From Actinomycetospora chiangmaiensis DSM 45062 (GTDB lineage Bacteria > Actinomycetota > Actinomycetes > Mycobacteriales > Pseudonocardiaceae): a stretch of DNA of 64,000 nucleotides. The notes beneath the pieces are model-generated. The model was given only the letters and a program-made list of their open reading frames with translations, had not been told where the DNA came from and did no database searches. Positions 1 to 7,743 of this stretch are shown in pieces. The DNA lies in assembly GCF_000379625.1 (NCBI RefSeq), contig NZ_KB903246.1, positions 186,001-250,000 on the forward strand. The letters run 5' to 3'. Position numbers and translations under genes: made by a program. Each line of letters opens with the position of its first letter. The first letter of the stretch is position 1.

Positions 1-2
1 GC

Positions 3-653
3 GCCCGCATCACCGCGATCGACGTCTCGGCCGAATCGCTCGCCCGCGCCCGACGACGGGTCCGGTCGGCCGGTTTCGCCGCCGGGGTCACCTTCCGCCG
101 GCTCGACGTCCACGACCTTCCCGACGCCGGGCTCGGGCCGATCGACCACGTCGTCGTCTGCTTCGTGCTCGAGCACCTGTCGGACCCGCTCGCGGTGCTG
201 CGGACCGTGCGCGACGCGCTCCGTCCGGGCGGGACGATCACCGTGATCGAGGGCGACCACGCCAGCACCGAATTCACCCCGGACAGCGCGGCCGCGCGGG
301 CCGCGGTCGACTGCCAGGTCGTGCTGCAACGCCAGGCCGGCGGGGACCCGATGATCGGTGGCCGGCTCGGTGCGCTGCTTGCCGAGGCGGGCTTCGCCGA
401 CGTCCTCACCTCACCGCGCGAGGTCCGGGTCGACGACGCCGGACCCGCCGAGGCGTTCGTCCTGCGCACCTTCACCGCGATGATCGCCGGAGTCCGGGAA
501 CCCGCCGTTGCAGCCGGGCTCGCCACCCCCGAGGCGTTCGACGCCGGGATCGCCGACCTCCGCCGCACCGCCGAGCCCGGCGGCACCTTCCGCTACACCT
601 TCACGCGCGCCGCGGGCTCCGCGCCGCGGACCTGCCAGGTGCTGCGCCGGTGA
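3..653 (+). CDS. Class I SAM-dependent methyltransferase, 5' truncated by the window edge
   Basis: The frame is open from the first bases, so the true start and the SAM-binding glycine motif lie outside the window. The visible 216 residues begin in the Rossmann core (TAIDVSAESLARAR, the acidic loop that normally holds the SAM ribose). They continue through the motif-II/III region HVVVCFVLEHLSDP, typical of small-molecule or ubiquinone/menaquinone-type methyltransferases. The substrate cannot be told. It ends in TGA, followed by a short hairpin and a convergent GntR gene. The downstream aminophosphonate-like genes are on a separate transcript, so context gives no functional hint. Confidence 0.8.
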   Translation, partial: ARITAIDVSAESLARARRRVRSAGFAAGVTFRRLDVHDLPDAGLGPIDHVVVCFVLEHLSDPLAVLRTVRDALRPGGTITVIEGDHASTEFTPDSAAARAAVDCQVVLQRQAGGDPMIGGRLGALLAEAGFADVLTSPREVRVDDAGPAEAFVLRTFTAMIAGVREPAVAAGLATPEAFDAGIADLRRTAEPGGTFRYTFTRAAGSAPRTCQVLRR

Positions 654-660
654 GTACTTC

Positions 661-678
661 TCCGTGTCCTGACACGGA
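661..678. terminator. Short perfect inverted repeat between convergent genes
   Basis: TCCGTGTC, a 2-nt centre and GACACGGA form an 8-bp perfect palindrome 8 bases after the methyltransferase stop and 48 bases from the 3' end of the convergent GntR gene. Its position suggests a terminator. The tiny loop also fits a protein-binding palindrome. No T-tract follows. Confidence 0.4.
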
Positions 679-725
679 TGTGTGCTCACAGGAGCAGCAC
701 CTCGCTCCGGCCTTCGGGACCACGG

Positions 726-1445
726 TCACGAGCGGGCGCGCACGGTCATGAGGGTGATCGTGGTGACGTCGGGCCGGTGCCGGTCGTCGGACCACTCGAG
801 CGGCGTCCCCCGGGAGTCGGTGGTCACGCGACGCTCGCGCAGCAGCGGCGCGCCCGGGGCGACCTCGAGGAGCCGGGCGTCCGTCGCGTCGGCGGGCACG
901 GCGTCGAGCGTGTGGCGGGCGGCGTGGAGATCGACGCCGCCCGCCATCAGGACGGCGTAGATCGACCCGGCGTCGAGGTCCGCGTCGAGCAGCAGGTCGC
1001 CGACGGGCGCGACGAAGGTCGTCCGCTCCACCATCGCGGGGCGGTCGTCGAGCAGGCGCAGGCGCAGCAGCACGACGGCGGGTTCGCCGGGCTCGAGTCC
1101 GAGCGCGGCCGCGGCCGGCGGGTCCGGGACCCGCCGGCCGATGTGGCAGGTGCGCTGCCCCGGCCGGTGCCCGGTCAGCTCCGCGCGGCGGGTGAACGAC
1201 TGGAACGACTCGAACGGCTGCCCCGGCACGTCGGTGAGCACCACCGCGCGTCGGCCCTGTCCCCCGCCGATCAGGCCCTCGTCGCGCAGGGCCGCGAGCG
1301 CCTGGCGGACCGGGCCGCGGGAGGCGCCGAACTCGCGACACAGCGCGGCCTCCGACGGCACGGGCGTCCCGACGGCGAGCTCCCCGCGGCCGATGCGCGC
1401 GCGCAGGCTCGCGGCGACGGTGCGGTGCAACGCTTCGGCGGCCAC
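726..1445 (-). CDS. GntR-family transcriptional regulator, HutC/UTRA subfamily
   Basis: A 239-residue protein. Residues 5-72 form a winged helix-turn-helix (PSEAALCREFGASRGPVRQAL is the recognition-helix region). Residues about 85-235 look like a UTRA ligand-binding domain, as in HutC, FarR and PhnF. The GTG start lies 17 bp from a perfect palindrome (1463-1478) that sits between this gene and the divergent FAD oxidoreductase. The likely role is a local repressor of the aminophosphonate-type operon that also represses itself, relieved by a pathway ligand. Subfamily and operator are visible; ligand and regulon are inferred from the divergent layout. Confidence 0.85.
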   Translation of the reverse strand: MAAEALHRTVAASLRARIGRGELAVGTPVPSEAALCREFGASRGPVRQALAALRDEGLIGGGQGRRAVVLTDVPGQPFESFQSFTRRAELTGHRPGQRTCHIGRRVPDPPAAAALGLEPGEPAVVLLRLRLLDDRPAMVERTTFVAPVGDLLLDADLDAGSIYAVLMAGGVDLHAARHTLDAVPADATDARLLEVAPGAPLLRERRVTTDSRGTPLEWSDDRHRPDVTTITLMTVRARS

Positions 1446-1462
1446 AGGTGAACACTACCCCA

Positions 1463-1478
1463 ACTTGTATTGACAAGT
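1463..1478. promoter_or_regulatory. Probable GntR operator (perfect 6-4-6 palindrome)
   Basis: ACTTGT-ATTG-ACAAGT is a perfect palindrome of 16 bp, the size and layout of HutC/DasR-type operators. It lies in the 61-bp gap between the divergent GntR gene and FAD oxidoreductase gene. It contains TTGACA on the plus strand (1470-1475), which could be a -35 hexamer, so bound repressor would block polymerase. It is an AT-rich island in very GC-rich DNA. Confidence 0.7.
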
Positions 1479-1506
1479 GCGGTGCCCAGGACGAGCGTGG
1501 CTGCCC

Positions 1507-2613
1507 GTGAGCGACCTGATCGTGGTGGGCGGCGGCATCGTCGGCCTGGCCCACGCCCTGGAGGCGACCGAGCGCGGCCTGTCCGTGACCGTCGTCGAAC
1601 GCGACGACCACCCGGTCGGCGCGTCCGTCCGCAACTTCGGCCACGGCTGCTTCACGGCCCAGGCCGGCGAGGCGCTCGAGTTCGCCCGGCGGGCCCGCGG
1701 GACGTGGCTGCGCGCCGGCAAGGCCGCGGGCTTCGACGTCGCCGAGTGCGGCACCGTCGTGGTGGCGCGGGCCGAGGAGGAGCTCGCAGCGCTGGAGGAA
1801 CTCGCGGGCCTGCGCGACGACGAGGTCCGCCTGTTGAGCGCGGCCGAGGTCGCCGACCGGCTCCCGGTCCACCCCGAGGGCCTGCTCGGCGGGGCGTTCC
1901 TGCCCCGGGACGTGCGGGTCGAGCAGCGGGTCGCCGCGCCGCGCCTGCTCGACCACCTCGAGCAGCAGCCGGGGGTGACGGTCCTGCGCGGCACGCCCGT
2001 CCTCGACGTCCACGCGGGCGGTGTGCGCACCGGGCGTGGCGATCTCGCGGCCGACCACGTCGTGGTCTGTGTCGGCCACGACCTCGACCGGTTGGCCCCC
2101 GCGGTCGCCGACGAGGCCGCCCTGGAGCGGTGCACGCTGCAGATGCTCCAGCTGCGACCGGTGACGCTGGTGCGGATCGCGCCCGCCGTCCTCACGGGCA
2201 GCTCGATGCTGCGCTACCCCGCCCTCGCGGCGACGCCCGGCGCGGCCGCGCTGCGGGAACGCTGGCGCACCGAGCGCCCGGAGATGCTCGACGCCGTCGT
2301 CAACCACATGCTCACCCAGCTCCCCGACGGCGACCTGGTCGTCGGCGACACCCACCGCTACGCGCGCACCCCCGAACCCTGGTCGGAGGAGATCCTCGAC
2401 GAGCTACTGCTCGCCGAGACCCGCGCCCTGCTGCAGGCCGACCTGCAGGTCGTCCGCCGTTGGCAGGGCACCTACGCCTCCGCGCCCGGCGAGTTCCTGC
2501 GGGCACCGCTCGCACCCGGCGTCGTCGCCGTCTCGGTGACCTCCGGAATCGGTATGACGACGGCCTTCGGACTCGCCCCCTCCGTCCTCGACACCCTCCT
2601 GGAGCACCCGTGA
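1507..2613 (+). CDS. FAD-dependent oxidoreductase of the aminophosphonate-associated (TIGR03364-like) family
   Basis: A DAO-superfamily flavoprotein of 368 residues from GTG 1507; an in-frame GTG at 1477 would overlap the operator. The Rossmann FAD motif GGGIVG begins at residue 8, right at the N-terminus, and the C-terminus carries a VTSGIGMTTAFGLAP flavin-binding stretch. The next gene overlaps by 4 bp (GTGA) and encodes a phosphonatase-like HAD hydrolase. That pairing is the context known for TIGR03364 oxidoreductases, proposed to deaminate 2-aminoethylphosphonate relatives or N-alkyl derivatives to an aldehyde. Substrate is inferred from this pairing. No phosphonate transporter is adjacent, unlike many such loci. 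Confidence 0.8.
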   Translation: MSDLIVVGGGIVGLAHALEATERGLSVTVVERDDHPVGASVRNFGHGCFTAQAGEALEFARRARGTWLRAGKAAGFDVAECGTVVVARAEEELAALEELAGLRDDEVRLLSAAEVADRLPVHPEGLLGGAFLPRDVRVEQRVAAPRLLDHLEQQPGVTVLRGTPVLDVHAGGVRTGRGDLAADHVVVCVGHDLDRLAPAVADEAALERCTLQMLQLRPVTLVRIAPAVLTGSSMLRYPALAATPGAAALRERWRTERPEMLDAVVNHMLTQLPDGDLVVGDTHRYARTPEPWSEEILDELLLAETRALLQADLQVVRRWQGTYASAPGEFLRAPLAPGVVAVSVTSGIGMTTAFGLAPSVLDTLLEHP

Positions 2614-3269
2614 GCAGCGACATCCGTCTCGCCGCCCTCGACATCGCCGGCACCACCGTCGACGAGGGCGGCGCGGTGTACCGCGTCCTCGCCGAGGTCG
2701 TCACCGACCACGGCGCCACCCCGGAGGACGAGGACATCCGCCGCTGGATGGGCGCCGACAAGCGGGAGGCGCTGCGGGCCCTGACCGGGCTGGCCGAGGT
2801 CGAGGACCTGCACACCGAGTTCGTGCACCGGCTCCGCACCGCGTACGCCGAGGTCCCGCCGCGGCCCTGTGCGGGCGTCCCGGAGGCGCTCGCCGCCCTC
2901 CGCGCCGGCGGTGTCGCCGTGGTCCTGACGACGGGCTTCGACCGCCAGGTGACCGACCCCCTGCTCGAGGTGGTCGGGCTCGAGGTCGACGGCGTGGTGT
3001 GCGCCGAGGAGGTCGGCGCCGGCCGGCCGTCGCCGGCGATGATCCGGCGGGCCATGGCCATGACCGGCGTCGACGACCCGTCCGCCGTGCTCGCGGCGGG
3101 CGACACCGTCCTCGACGTCGAGGCCGGCCTCGCCGCGGGAGCGGCCCTCGTCGTCGGGGTCCTCACCGGAGCCCAGAGCCGCGGCGAACTCGCCGCAGCC
3201 CACCCGACCCACGTCGTGGGCGGGGTCGCCGACCTCCCCGAACTGCTCGGGCTCGCCGTCCGGACGTGA
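2610..3269 (+). CDS. Phosphonatase-like HAD hydrolase (TIGR03351-like)
   Basis: 219 residues; GTG start overlaps the upstream TGA, implying translational coupling. HAD motif I is DIAGTT, with nucleophile Asp11 and the T-T form typical of phosphonoacetaldehyde hydrolases rather than DxD phosphatases. The cap segment MGADK places Lys51 where PhnX has its Schiff-base lysine. Motif IV is GDTVLDVEAG. Together with the upstream amine oxidase this suggests deamination of an aminophosphonate and then C-P cleavage of the resulting phosphono-aldehyde, releasing phosphate. The family is secure; the exact substrate (phosphonoacetaldehyde or a hydroxylated analogue) is not. Confidence 0.8.
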   Translation: MSSDIRLAALDIAGTTVDEGGAVYRVLAEVVTDHGATPEDEDIRRWMGADKREALRALTGLAEVEDLHTEFVHRLRTAYAEVPPRPCAGVPEALAALRAGGVAVVLTTGFDRQVTDPLLEVVGLEVDGVVCAEEVGAGRPSPAMIRRAMAMTGVDDPSAVLAAGDTVLDVEAGLAAGAALVVGVLTGAQSRGELAAAHPTHVVGGVADLPELLGLAVRT

Positions 3270-3278
3270 CCCGCCCGG

Positions 3279-3321
3279 TCACGGCGAAGCGTCGTTGCTG
3301 TCACCCAGTGGCAGGTTCGCC
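3279..3321. repeat. Dispersed hairpin element, family 1, copy 1 (partial)
   Basis: Shares the core AGCGTCGTTGCTGTCAC with copies near 29160 and 49331, but the right arm has diverged. A hairpin still forms: GGCGAA at 3283-3288 pairs with TTCGCC at 3316-3321, enclosing CTGTCAC/GTGGCAG. It covers the gap between the convergent HAD and VOC genes and the VOC stop codon, so it probably acts as a shared terminator. Confidence 0.6.
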
Positions 3322-3678
3322 GCATCGTCGGAGCGGCTGCAGGAACTCCAGGCGGTTGCCGAAGGGATCGTGGGCGTAGAAGCGTCGGAAGCCCGGGAAG
3401 TCGGTGTCCCACTCGACGTCCTGCCCGACGCGGCGCGCCGCCTCCTCGATGTCGTCCACGACGAGCCCGGGGTGGGCCTTCCGCGCCGGGGCGAACGGCT
3501 CCTCGACCCCGAGGTGCAGCTCCACGCCTCCGCCCCGGAACCACGCCCCGCCGCGCGCGGCGAGCACCGGCGGCTTCGCCACCTCGCCCATTCCCAACGC
3601 GCCGACGAAGAACGCCCGCGCCTCGTCCTCCCGGCCCGCCGGCATGGCGAGCTGCACGTGGTGGATCGCCGTGAACAC
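3301..3678 (-). CDS. VOC (glyoxalase/bleomycin-resistance fold) family protein
   Basis: A 125-residue single-domain protein from GTG 3678. The domain starts at once with TAIHHVQLAMPAGRE and ends with HDPFGNRLEFLQP, the classic last strand of VOC proteins with its metal-ligand Glu. A frame open a further 52 codons upstream is low-complexity and was not used. Function could be an isomerase, dioxygenase or lyase-like metalloenzyme; nothing here fixes the substrate. It converges on the phosphonatase-like gene and shares a hairpin with it. The divergent neighbour is a flavin oxidoreductase. Confidence 0.75.
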   Translation of the reverse strand: MFTAIHHVQLAMPAGREDEARAFFVGALGMGEVAKPPVLAARGGAWFRGGGVELHLGVEEPFAPARKAHPGLVVDDIEEAARRVGQDVEWDTDFPGFRRFYAHDPFGNRLEFLQPLRRCGEPATG

Positions 3679-3855
3679 GTCGATCAGTGTCGGCTCGTCG
3701 CCACCGCCAGACCAGGTGCGTGGACGTGTCTCGGCCCGGCGGGTCGACCGGTCGGCCGCGACGTCGTCGAGCATCGCCAGACGCGTCACGCTGGTGGATC
3801 GGACCCGGCGTCGGGGATCATCGACTCCCGCCATCGGGAATCAGCCGCACGAGAG

Positions 3856-3871
3856 AGTTGTTGCTTCAACT
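3856..3871. promoter_or_regulatory. Short palindrome overlapping the ribosome-binding region
   Basis: AGTTG, six bases and CAACT form a 5-bp inverted repeat directly before the GTG at 3872, in an AT-richer patch. It could be an operator for the oxidoreductase, but arms of 5 bp are weak evidence. Confidence 0.25.
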
Positions 3872-4891
3872 GTGAAGAAGATTGGGTTCCTCTCCTTCGG
3901 GCACTGGTCGCCGTCGTCGCACTCGATGGTGCGGTCGGCGCGGGACTCCCTCCTGCAGTCGATCGACCTCGCGGTCGCGGCCGAGGAGCTGGGCGCCGAC
4001 GGCGCCTACTTCCGGGTGCACCACTTCGCCCAGCAGCTCGCGTCGCCGTTCCCGCTGCTCGCGGCCGCCGGGGCGAAGACGAGCCGGATCGAGCTGGGCA
4101 CCGGGATCATCGACATGCGCTACGAGAACCCGCTGTACATGGCGGAGGACGCGGGCGCGGCCGACCTGATCTCCGGCGGCCGGCTCCAGCTCGGCATCAG
4201 CCGTGGCTCCCCCGAGCAGGTCGTCGACGGGTGGCGGTACTTCGGCTACGCCCCGGCCGAGGGGCAGACCGACGCGGACATGGCCCGCGAACACACCCGG
4301 ATCTTCCTCGAGGCGCTGCAGGGCGAGGGCTTCGCGCAGCCCAACCCGCGGCCGATGTTCGCGAACCCGCCCGGGCTGCTGCGCATCGAGCCGTACGCCG
4401 AGGGGCTGCGCGAGCGCATCTGGTGGGGCGCGGGCAGCCGCGCGACCGCCGAGTGGGCCGGCGAACAGGGCATGAACCTCATGAGCTCGACCCTGCTCAC
4501 CGAGGACACCGGCGTGCCGTTCCACCGCCTGCAGGCCGAGCAGATCCAGCGCTTCCGCGACGCGTGGGCCGCGGCCGGCCACGAGGGCACGCCCCGCGTG
4601 TCGGTCAGCCGCAGCGTCTTCCCGATCGTCTCCGACCTCGACAAGCAGCTGTTCTGGCGGGAGCGTCACTCGACCGACCAGGTCGGCCACCTCGACGGCG
4701 GCAACGCCCGCTTCGGCAAGACGTACGCCGGGGAGCCCGACAAGCTGATCGCCGAGCTCGCCGAGGACGAGGCGATCGCCGCGGCCGACACGCTGCTGCT
4801 CACCGTGCCCAACCAGCTCGGCGTGGACTACAACGCCCACGTCATCGAGAGCGTGCTCACCCACCTCGCTCCCGAGCTCGGCTGGCGCTGA
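3872..4891 (+). CDS. LLM-class (bacterial luciferase-like) flavin-dependent oxidoreductase
   Basis: 339 residues from GTG 3872, preceded by GAGAGAG. The N-terminus KKIGFLSFGHWSP opens the TIM barrel. HHFAQQLASPFPLLAAAGAKT and RIELGTGIIDMRYENPLYMAED are conserved luciferase-like segments, and GGRLQLGISRGSP is the flavin/phosphate-binding loop. Such enzymes use FMNH2 or F420; the sequence read by eye does not decide which. It is monocistronic: a VOC gene diverges on one side and a hairpin closes the 3' end. The physiological substrate is unknown. Confidence 0.85.
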   Translation: MKKIGFLSFGHWSPSSHSMVRSARDSLLQSIDLAVAAEELGADGAYFRVHHFAQQLASPFPLLAAAGAKTSRIELGTGIIDMRYENPLYMAEDAGAADLISGGRLQLGISRGSPEQVVDGWRYFGYAPAEGQTDADMAREHTRIFLEALQGEGFAQPNPRPMFANPPGLLRIEPYAEGLRERIWWGAGSRATAEWAGEQGMNLMSSTLLTEDTGVPFHRLQAEQIQRFRDAWAAAGHEGTPRVSVSRSVFPIVSDLDKQLFWRERHSTDQVGHLDGGNARFGKTYAGEPDKLIAELAEDEAIAAADTLLLTVPNQLGVDYNAHVIESVLTHLAPELGWR

Positions 4892-4901
4892 GCCCCTTCC
4901 C

Positions 4902-4930
4902 GACGACGGGTCCGGCCAGGACCCGTCGTC
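4902..4930. terminator. Bidirectional hairpin terminator
   Basis: GACGACGGGTCC (4902-4913), a 5-nt loop and GGACCCGTCGTC (4919-4930) form a perfect 12-bp stem between the convergent oxidoreductase and a small minus-strand gene whose stop it overlaps. The left arm is one copy of the window's recurrent CCCGACGACGGG motif. Confidence 0.7.
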
Positions 4931-5201
4931 AGGACGGTTCGTAGAGCCGGACCGCGCCCGCCTGCACCCCCACGACGTGGCACGGGCGGTTCATCGCCTT
5001 CAACGCGTGCTCGAGCACCCGGCCGACCGTGTCGACGGCGGACCGCGCGTCCGGCGCGTCCGTGGTCCCGGTGACCTCGAGCGCCCCGTCCGGGGCCGAG
5101 GGGATGCCGCCGACCTCGGCGAGCCGCCAGACGAGATCGTCGATCCCGTCGTCGTCGAGCCGCATCAGATCGGTCACGAAGTGCACGCGGTACGCCGTCA
5201 C
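4929..5201 (-). CDS. Small conserved-looking hypothetical protein
   Basis: About 90 residues from GTG 5201 (VTAYRVHFVTDLMRLDDDGIDDLVWRLAEVGG is split here only by description: the N-terminal half is TAYRVHFVTDLMRLDD). A longer frame begins at 5240 but adds only 13 unconvincing residues. The protein is acidic, has no membrane segment or signal, and ends VVGVQAGAVRLYEPS. Its alternating strand/helix look suggests a small alpha/beta domain. It lies 26 bp downstream of the monooxygenase stop on the same strand, so co-transcription is possible. No family is recognised. Confidence 0.5.
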   Translation of the reverse strand: MTAYRVHFVTDLMRLDDDGIDDLVWRLAEVGGIPSAPDGALEVTGTTDAPDARSAVDTVGRVLEHALKAMNRPCHVVGVQAGAVRLYEPS

Positions 5202-5226
5202 ACGGGCAGTGTCCCCGATCACAGGG

Positions 5227-6411
5227 TCAGGAGGCCACACCCGCGTAGTCCGGCAGCTCGACGCCGTTGATCGCCCGCTCGACGAGCGCGGTCAGCGCGG
5301 CCATGTCGGGCTCCGGGGGCGGCCCCGCGTCGGGATCGGGTGCCCGCAGGCTCTCGACGTGCATCCGGCCGATCTCCTGGTTCGCGTCGACGAAGGGGCG
5401 CATCCGCTCCTCGCAGCGTGCGAAGCCGACCGCCGGGTCCCACCCGGCGGCAGCCAGCTCGCCGGCCAGCAGGTAGGCGCCGACCAGGGCGATCCCGGTC
5501 CCCTGCCCCGACATCGGGGACGCGCTGCAGGCCGCGTCCCCGAGCAGGGCCACCCGCGCGCTCGACCACCGGTCCATGACCACCTGCGCGACCTGGTCGA
5601 GGTAGAAGTCCGGCGCGTCGTCGAGGTGCGCGAGCAGCCGCGGGGTCTCCCACCCCAGGTCGGCCACACCGTCGCGGAGCAGCCGCCGCTGCGCCTCGAC
5701 GTCGCGGTGGTCGACCGCGAACTCCGTGGCGGGGAACGAGAACATGGCCATCGCCCGCGTGGCGTTGGCGATGGGCCGCAGAAGCGCCGACCGCCCGGTC
5801 GCCCGGTCCTGGTACTCGAGCAGCCAGCGGTCCAGCCCGAAGTCGTTGGGCACGCTGTAGAAGGCCAGCACCAGCCCGAGGTGGCGGACGAAGCGCTCGT
5901 GCGGCCCGAAGACGAGGGCCCGCAGCGCCGAGTGCAGCCCGTCCGCGCCGATCACGAGCTCGAAGCGCCGACGGTCACCGCCCGCGAAGGTCACGTCGAC
6001 CCCGTCGGCGTCCTGCGTGAGCGCGGCGATCCGGTCGCCGAAGACGTACTCGACGTCATCGCGGGTGTCCTCGTAGAGCACCTGCGAGAGGTCCCCGCGC
6101 AGGATCTCGATCTCGGCGATGTACCCGTCGCCGCCGTGGTCGTTCGCGCGGTGGGTCTCGAGCACGGTCCCGTCCGCCGCCACCGTGTGCGCCCCGGCGG
6201 TCTCCGTGCGCGCCGCGCGCACGGCCCCGTCCAGGCCCATGCGCCGGATCACCTCGCGGGTGACGCCGCGGGCGTCCACCGCCTGCCCGCCGGGGCGCAG
6301 AGCGGGTGCCCGCTCCACCACCGTGACCTCGGCCCCATGCCGCCGCAGCCAGTGCGCGAGCGCCGGCCCCGCGATGCTCGCCCCCGCCACCAACACTCTC
6401 GTCCCACCCAT
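5227..6411 (-). CDS. FAD-dependent aromatic/polyketide monooxygenase (TetX/PHBH-like)
   Basis: 394 residues from ATG with an AGGGGG ribosome-binding site. It carries the three fingerprints of group A flavin hydroxylases. These are the N-terminal dinucleotide fold (VAGASIAGPALAHWLRRHG), the GADGLHSALR motif (DG motif binding FAD and NAD(P)H) and LLGDAACSASPMSGQGTG (GD motif contacting the FAD ribityl chain). TetX-like members inactivate tetracyclines, while close relatives hydroxylate phenols or polyketides; which applies here cannot be read. It stands alone among unrelated genes, so a broad-range detoxification role is only a guess. Confidence 0.85.
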   Translation of the reverse strand: MGGTRVLVAGASIAGPALAHWLRRHGAEVTVVERAPALRPGGQAVDARGVTREVIRRMGLDGAVRAARTETAGAHTVAADGTVLETHRANDHGGDGYIAEIEILRGDLSQVLYEDTRDDVEYVFGDRIAALTQDADGVDVTFAGGDRRRFELVIGADGLHSALRALVFGPHERFVRHLGLVLAFYSVPNDFGLDRWLLEYQDRATGRSALLRPIANATRAMAMFSFPATEFAVDHRDVEAQRRLLRDGVADLGWETPRLLAHLDDAPDFYLDQVAQVVMDRWSSARVALLGDAACSASPMSGQGTGIALVGAYLLAGELAAAGWDPAVGFARCEERMRPFVDANQEIGRMHVESLRAPDPDAGPPPEPDMAALTALVERAINGVELPDYAGVAS

Positions 6412-6492
6412 GACGCCCCCCTGTCCGCCTGGGGCGGGATCGTAGGACGGGGGTCCGACAGCGTCAGACGGTCTCCGGGACGAGGAAGGTCC

Positions 6493-6511
6493 TCCCGGGG
6501 ACGCCCCGGGA
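6493..6511. terminator. GC hairpin downstream of ychF
   Basis: TCCCGGGG, ACG and CCCCGGGA form a perfect 8-bp stem 64 bases beyond the ychF stop, before the monooxygenase promoter region. A likely intrinsic-like terminator without a U-tract. Confidence 0.45.
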
Positions 6512-6574
6512 CAGCCCCACGTCGAGCGTGGCGAGAATGGATGCAGGACCGGAGCGACCCGTCGTCGGGAAGGC

Positions 6575-7648
6575 TCAGACGTTGAAGCGGAACTCGACGA
6601 CGTCGCCGTCCTGCATGACGTAGTCCTTGCCCTCCATGCGGACCTTCCCCGCCGTCTTGGCGGCGTTCATGGAGCCGGCGGCGACGAGGTCGTCGTAGGA
6701 GACGATCTCGGCCTTGATGAAACCGCGCTGGAAGTCGGTGTGGATGACGCCGGCGGCCTCGGGCGCGGTGGCGCCCACGGGAATCGTCCAGGCGCGCGAC
6801 TCCTTCGGACCCGCCGTCAGGTAGGTCTGCAGGCCCAGCGTGCGGAAGCCCGCGCGGGCGAGCGCGTCGAGGCCGGGCTCGGTCTGGCCGATCGACTCGA
6901 GGAGCTCGGCGGCGGACTCGTCGTCGATCTCCAGCAGCTCCTGCTCGACCTTCGCGTCGAGGAACACGGCCTCCGCGGGCGCGACGAGCTCGGCGAGCTC
7001 CTTGCGCCGCGCGTCGTCGGTGAGCACGCCCTCGTCGGCGTTGAAGACGTAGAGGAACGGCTTGATCGTGAGCAGGTTGAGCTCGCGCAGCGCGGGCGAG
7101 TTCATCCCGGCCGAGAAGAGGGTGCGGCCCTCGTTGAGGATCGTCGCGGCCTTCTGGACCTCCTCGAGCACCGCCCGGCGGTCCTTCTGCATCCGCGACT
7201 CCTTCTCGAGCCGCGGCACCGCCTTCTCGACGGTCTGCAGGTCGGCGAGCACGAGCTCCGTCGCGATCGTCTCGATGTCGGCGGCGGCGTCGACCCGGCC
7301 GTCGACGTGCACCACGTCGTCGTCGGTGAAGACGCGGACGACCTGGCAGATCGCGTCCGCCTCGCGGATGTTCGCGAGGAACTTGTTGCCGAGCCCCGCG
7401 CCCTCGGACGCCCCCGCGACGATGCCCGCGATGTCGACGAAGCTCACCGTGGCGGGAACGACCTTCTCCGAGGAGAACATCGCCGCCAGCCGGTCGAGCC
7501 GCGGATCGCGCAGCGGGACGACACCGACGTTCGGCTCGATCGTGGCGAACGGGTAGTTCGCGGCGAGGACGTCGTTGTTGGTCAGGGCGTTGAACATCGT
7601 CGACTTGCCCACGTTGGGGAGGCCGACGATGCCGAGGGTCAAGCTCAC
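6575..7648 (-). CDS. ychF: Redox-regulated ATPase YchF (Obg-related)
   Basis: 357 residues from GTG 7648, the family's usual length; an upstream ATG at 7672 would add eight non-conserved residues. Walker A is GLPNVGKST at residues 8-16, the switch region FATIEPNVG follows, and the C-terminal TGS domain ends DVVEFRFNV. YchF proteins prefer ATP to GTP because the G4 motif is altered; here the corresponding stretch reads VFNADEG. They bind the 70S ribosome and modulate stress responses. Gene order with the DUF6542 gene and ispH matches the Rv1112-Rv1110 block of M. tuberculosis. Confidence 0.95.
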   Translation of the reverse strand: MSLTLGIVGLPNVGKSTMFNALTNNDVLAANYPFATIEPNVGVVPLRDPRLDRLAAMFSSEKVVPATVSFVDIAGIVAGASEGAGLGNKFLANIREADAICQVVRVFTDDDVVHVDGRVDAAADIETIATELVLADLQTVEKAVPRLEKESRMQKDRRAVLEEVQKAATILNEGRTLFSAGMNSPALRELNLLTIKPFLYVFNADEGVLTDDARRKELAELVAPAEAVFLDAKVEQELLEIDDESAAELLESIGQTEPGLDALARAGFRTLGLQTYLTAGPKESRAWTIPVGATAPEAAGVIHTDFQRGFIKAEIVSYDDLVAAGSMNAAKTAGKVRMEGKDYVMQDGDVVEFRFNV

Positions 7649-7743
7649 GGGAGTCCAGTCTAGGGATTGCATGGATCCGCAGCGGTCGGGCGTGCGTCGG
7701 AGCGGGTGAAGGCCCTTTCCCGACGACGGATGCGGAGACTCCC

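Noticed and set aside
3301-3834. N-terminal 52-residue extension of the VOC protein
   Set aside because: The extension is Arg-rich and unlike a domain, and the VOC fold starts right after GTG 3678.
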